The notes under the pieces: model-generated | What the model was told of the DNA's origin: nothing | Database searches by the model: none | The model's input: the letters and a program-made list of their open reading frames with translations, nothing else | Origin: Symbiodinium sp. CCMP2592 | Taxonomy: Eukaryota > Sar > Dinophyceae > Suessiales > Symbiodiniaceae | DNA length: 64,000 nt | Assembly: GCA_905221615.1 (NCBI GenBank) | Contig: CAJNDT010000982.1 | Coordinates: 40,727 to 104,726, forward strand | Direction: 5' to 3' | Position numbers and translations under genes: made by a program | Shown: positions 62,335 to 64,000 of the stretch, one piece after another | Layout: the number at the start of each line of letters is the position of its first letter | Position numbering within the stretch: position 1 is the stretch's first letter

Positions 62335-63804
62335 TGAGAGAGTGCAAACTGCATGGCGATCCTCCCATGCCGACGCGATACTCGAGCACATAAGAGCTAT
62401 TGAGCCATCTCTGGGCATGCGTGCAGCCAGGAATCGCATATCGCGTCCCGGAAGTCAACTCCTCCACACCGTGGTACAAGCCGCTGCGGAAAACGACAAC
62501 ATCGCCCTTGAAAAGCTCCTGTCAGGTCTCACAGGCGAGAGGAGACTCGAAAGCACCCCAAAGCGGCTCCTGGCAGTGCCGGCGATCCACATTCCTCTTT
62601 CCGGGTTGAACGAAAAACCGTCCACCCTCGTAGTCCTCGCCTACGAGCAGCTCAGAAGACTGCATTGGCATCGGAACGGAGAACTGTAAGCAGCTCCGGC
62701 CTGGATCGCTCAGTGGACACATGACCTGGAACGGGAACATTACCGTGCCCTGAAGGTCGCGGTGTGGCTCCATGAAGCCGCCCGGGCAGTACCTCAGCAC
62801 GTGCAGTTTCTCTACATCTACACAGCTCTCCTTCTGCTGCTGCACCGCCTGAGCGCGATCGAGGTGGGCAACCCCTGTGGGGGAGTTGCTGCCCTGCAAA
62901 TTTCCCAGAGATCAGAGATCCTGAGCAACGTGGCCACTGCAGTGCAGAACGAGGATGCTGCTGCCACGATTTGCGTGCACAATCTGTTCGCAGGCACAAG
63001 GACTCATTGATCCGACAGGCTGCACACTGCATGCGGGTGCATTGTCCAAGGAGCTTTGGGGGATAGGCCTCCAAAGCAAGCGGCTTCGTAGAAGTCTCTG
63101 CTCTGAACATTTCAATCCTTGTTGCCACTCTCACGTTCCATTCAAAGCCAGCTGCTCCACATCTGCAACACTCTTCGCAGACAGGGATCTGTGCAGTCGC
63201 CACTGGGGCAAGTGCCGTGTACAAGGCCTCACGTAGGGCATTTAGCGGCGATGGCAGTGGCTCCCGCAGGTAGGCAAACTTTCCTCAACGTGAGGATGGG
63301 AAGCCGGGCGAGTGATAGGGCTCACAAAAATGACGAGGGGCCGTAGCCAAAGTTCATCGCCCTCCTTCGACGAGAGACAGCTCCCCCAAATCCAGTTCAC
63401 ATGACGACAGTTCCTACAACTGGCTCGGCCAGAAGTAACCAGATCACGCCTAGCTGGCTCTCTATCTCCGCTGCAGCCGAGTCGCAGGTCGACGATGCGC
63501 ATCGCTGGCAGATCGTCGGGCTTCGCGGGTGTGCAATCGACAAGGCCGTCAGGCCACAAGCTGTCCAAATCGCCCTCCACCTCCGTCGAGAGGCAAGGTG
63601 TCTGCGCGCATAGAGTCACAGAGTAGAAAGCTTTCAGGTACTCAGGAAGGTCTGGGGCCCCCTTGACGCATTGAGCCAAGTGGCCATCTCACGCAGCCGC
63701 TCGATGGTGTCCTGAAGGATGGAATAGGTCCAGGCCGAGGCTCGCAAGCGTCTACGGCACAGCCAGGGCGCCGGATCGAGGAGCTTCTCCAGCACCAAGA
63801 AGCC
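62335..63804 (-). CDS. 2OG-Fe(II) oxygenase, prolyl-hydroxylase-like (host gene, several exons)
   Basis: Minus-strand exons: 63660-63804 (acceptor TTTTCAG; KLLDPAPWLCRRRLRASAWT), about 63440-63590 after a GCGCAG acceptor (TEVEGDLDSLWPDGLVDCTP), 62790-62900 (acceptor TTTGCAG) continuing to about 62600 with HVLRYCPGGFMEPHRD, whose HRD (His at 62762-62764) is the iron-binding HxD, and YEGGRFFVQ, then 62518 down to about 62430 (acceptor CTGACAG; GDVVVFRSGLYHGVEELTSG), with the distal iron His at 62471-62473 and the 2OG-binding Arg in GTRYAI. The order HxD, GG, H, R is that of a prolyl-4-hydroxylase-type double-stranded beta-helix. Substrate unkn own. Exact junctions between 62530 and 62650 and the 3' end are not fixed; one donor there appears to be GA. 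Confidence 0.75.
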
Positions 63805-64000
63805 CTGAAAAGAGGGAACGAGACGGGCACTGCCAAGCCTAGGCCGCTCATGCCCGGGCCTCGGAGTCCAGCGTCCGGCGCCCTTCTGCGATTCGCTTTT
63901 CCGCGTCGGAGCAGATCGCCTCTTCGAGCCTCAAAAAGATAAGACGGATAGGATTTCAAGCTGATGCCAAGGGGGGGAGGGGGGGCACCTCTTCGTCGCA
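63805..64000. other. Window edge, no feature recognised
   Basis: Probably intron or 5' sequence of the oxygenase gene; contains a G-run near 63970-63985. Confidence 0.3.

Noticed and set aside
62335..63804. The neighbouring host oxygenase as the source of the element's dioxygenase domain
   Set aside because: Apart from the shared H-D-H-R frame the two differ around every motif (HRD and HGVEELTSGTRY against HTD and HGVQPYTGERH); they look like separate branches of the superfamily.
1..64000. CRISPR arrays, bacterial operons, rRNA genes or a full spliced-leader RNA gene
   Set aside because: No regularly spaced short repeats, no Shine-Dalgarno-led gene strings, and no copy of the leader core CCATTTTGGCTCAAG was seen on either strand.

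Overview
The window looks like nuclear DNA of a dinoflagellate, probably of the Symbiodiniaceae type. The evidence is gene structure: every host gene I could reconstruct is cut into many very small exons, and most of the introns start with GC or GA instead of GT (GC-AG, GA-AG and GT-AG mixed within one gene). That donor usage is a known dinoflagellate trait. Genes are far apart, nearly all on the minus strand, and embedded in microsatellites, telomere-like motifs and dispersed repeats. There is no bacterial operon, CRISPR array or rRNA. Exon coordinates below were read by eye from protein motifs and splice sites.

Left part (1-24 kb, minus strand): the edge of a P-loop NTPase exon; a 470-bp tandem array (1.5-3.0 kb); two tandem nine-exon genes for ribosomal protein eS19 that share a 950-bp nearly identical tract; an intronless nucleoredoxin-like gene lying 13 bp behind the stop codon of a multi-exon DEAD-box RNA helicase (9.9-16.2 kb); and a gamma-glutamyl hydrolase gene (17.7-23.4 kb) with a dead AIG1-like GTPase nested in one intron and a long C-rich tract in another.

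Middle part (24-48.9 kb): mostly simple repeats, unrecognised candidate exons, and two clusters of short minus-strand exons encoding a repeated acidic LF motif (SLFDDDEP-like) that resembles the tail of the WASH-complex subunit FAM21.

Right part (48.9-61.3 kb): one complete, apparently very young Ty1/copia-type LTR retrotransposon of 12,415 bp on the minus strand. It has identical 152-bp LTRs, a 5-bp target duplication, and two uninterrupted ORFs (1017 and 2928 codons) linked by a textbook -1 slippery site. ORF1 carries a coiled coil, a Gag-like region, two CCCH zinc fingers and an aspartic protease motif. ORF2 carries integrase, reverse transcriptase and RNase H, then about 1,600 extra residues that include a 2-oxoglutarate/Fe(II) dioxygenase domain, an SGNH-like segment, a Tpt1/KptA-like RNA 2'-phosphotransferase domain and a zinc ribbon. 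Fourteen small GNRA-type hairpins with covarying stems are scattered through both ORFs in several reading frames, one of them just after the frameshift site. This cargo-carrying element is the most interesting object in the window. To its right are a possible PAP/fibrillin-like exon and a host 2OG-Fe(II) oxygenase gene (62.3-63.8 kb).
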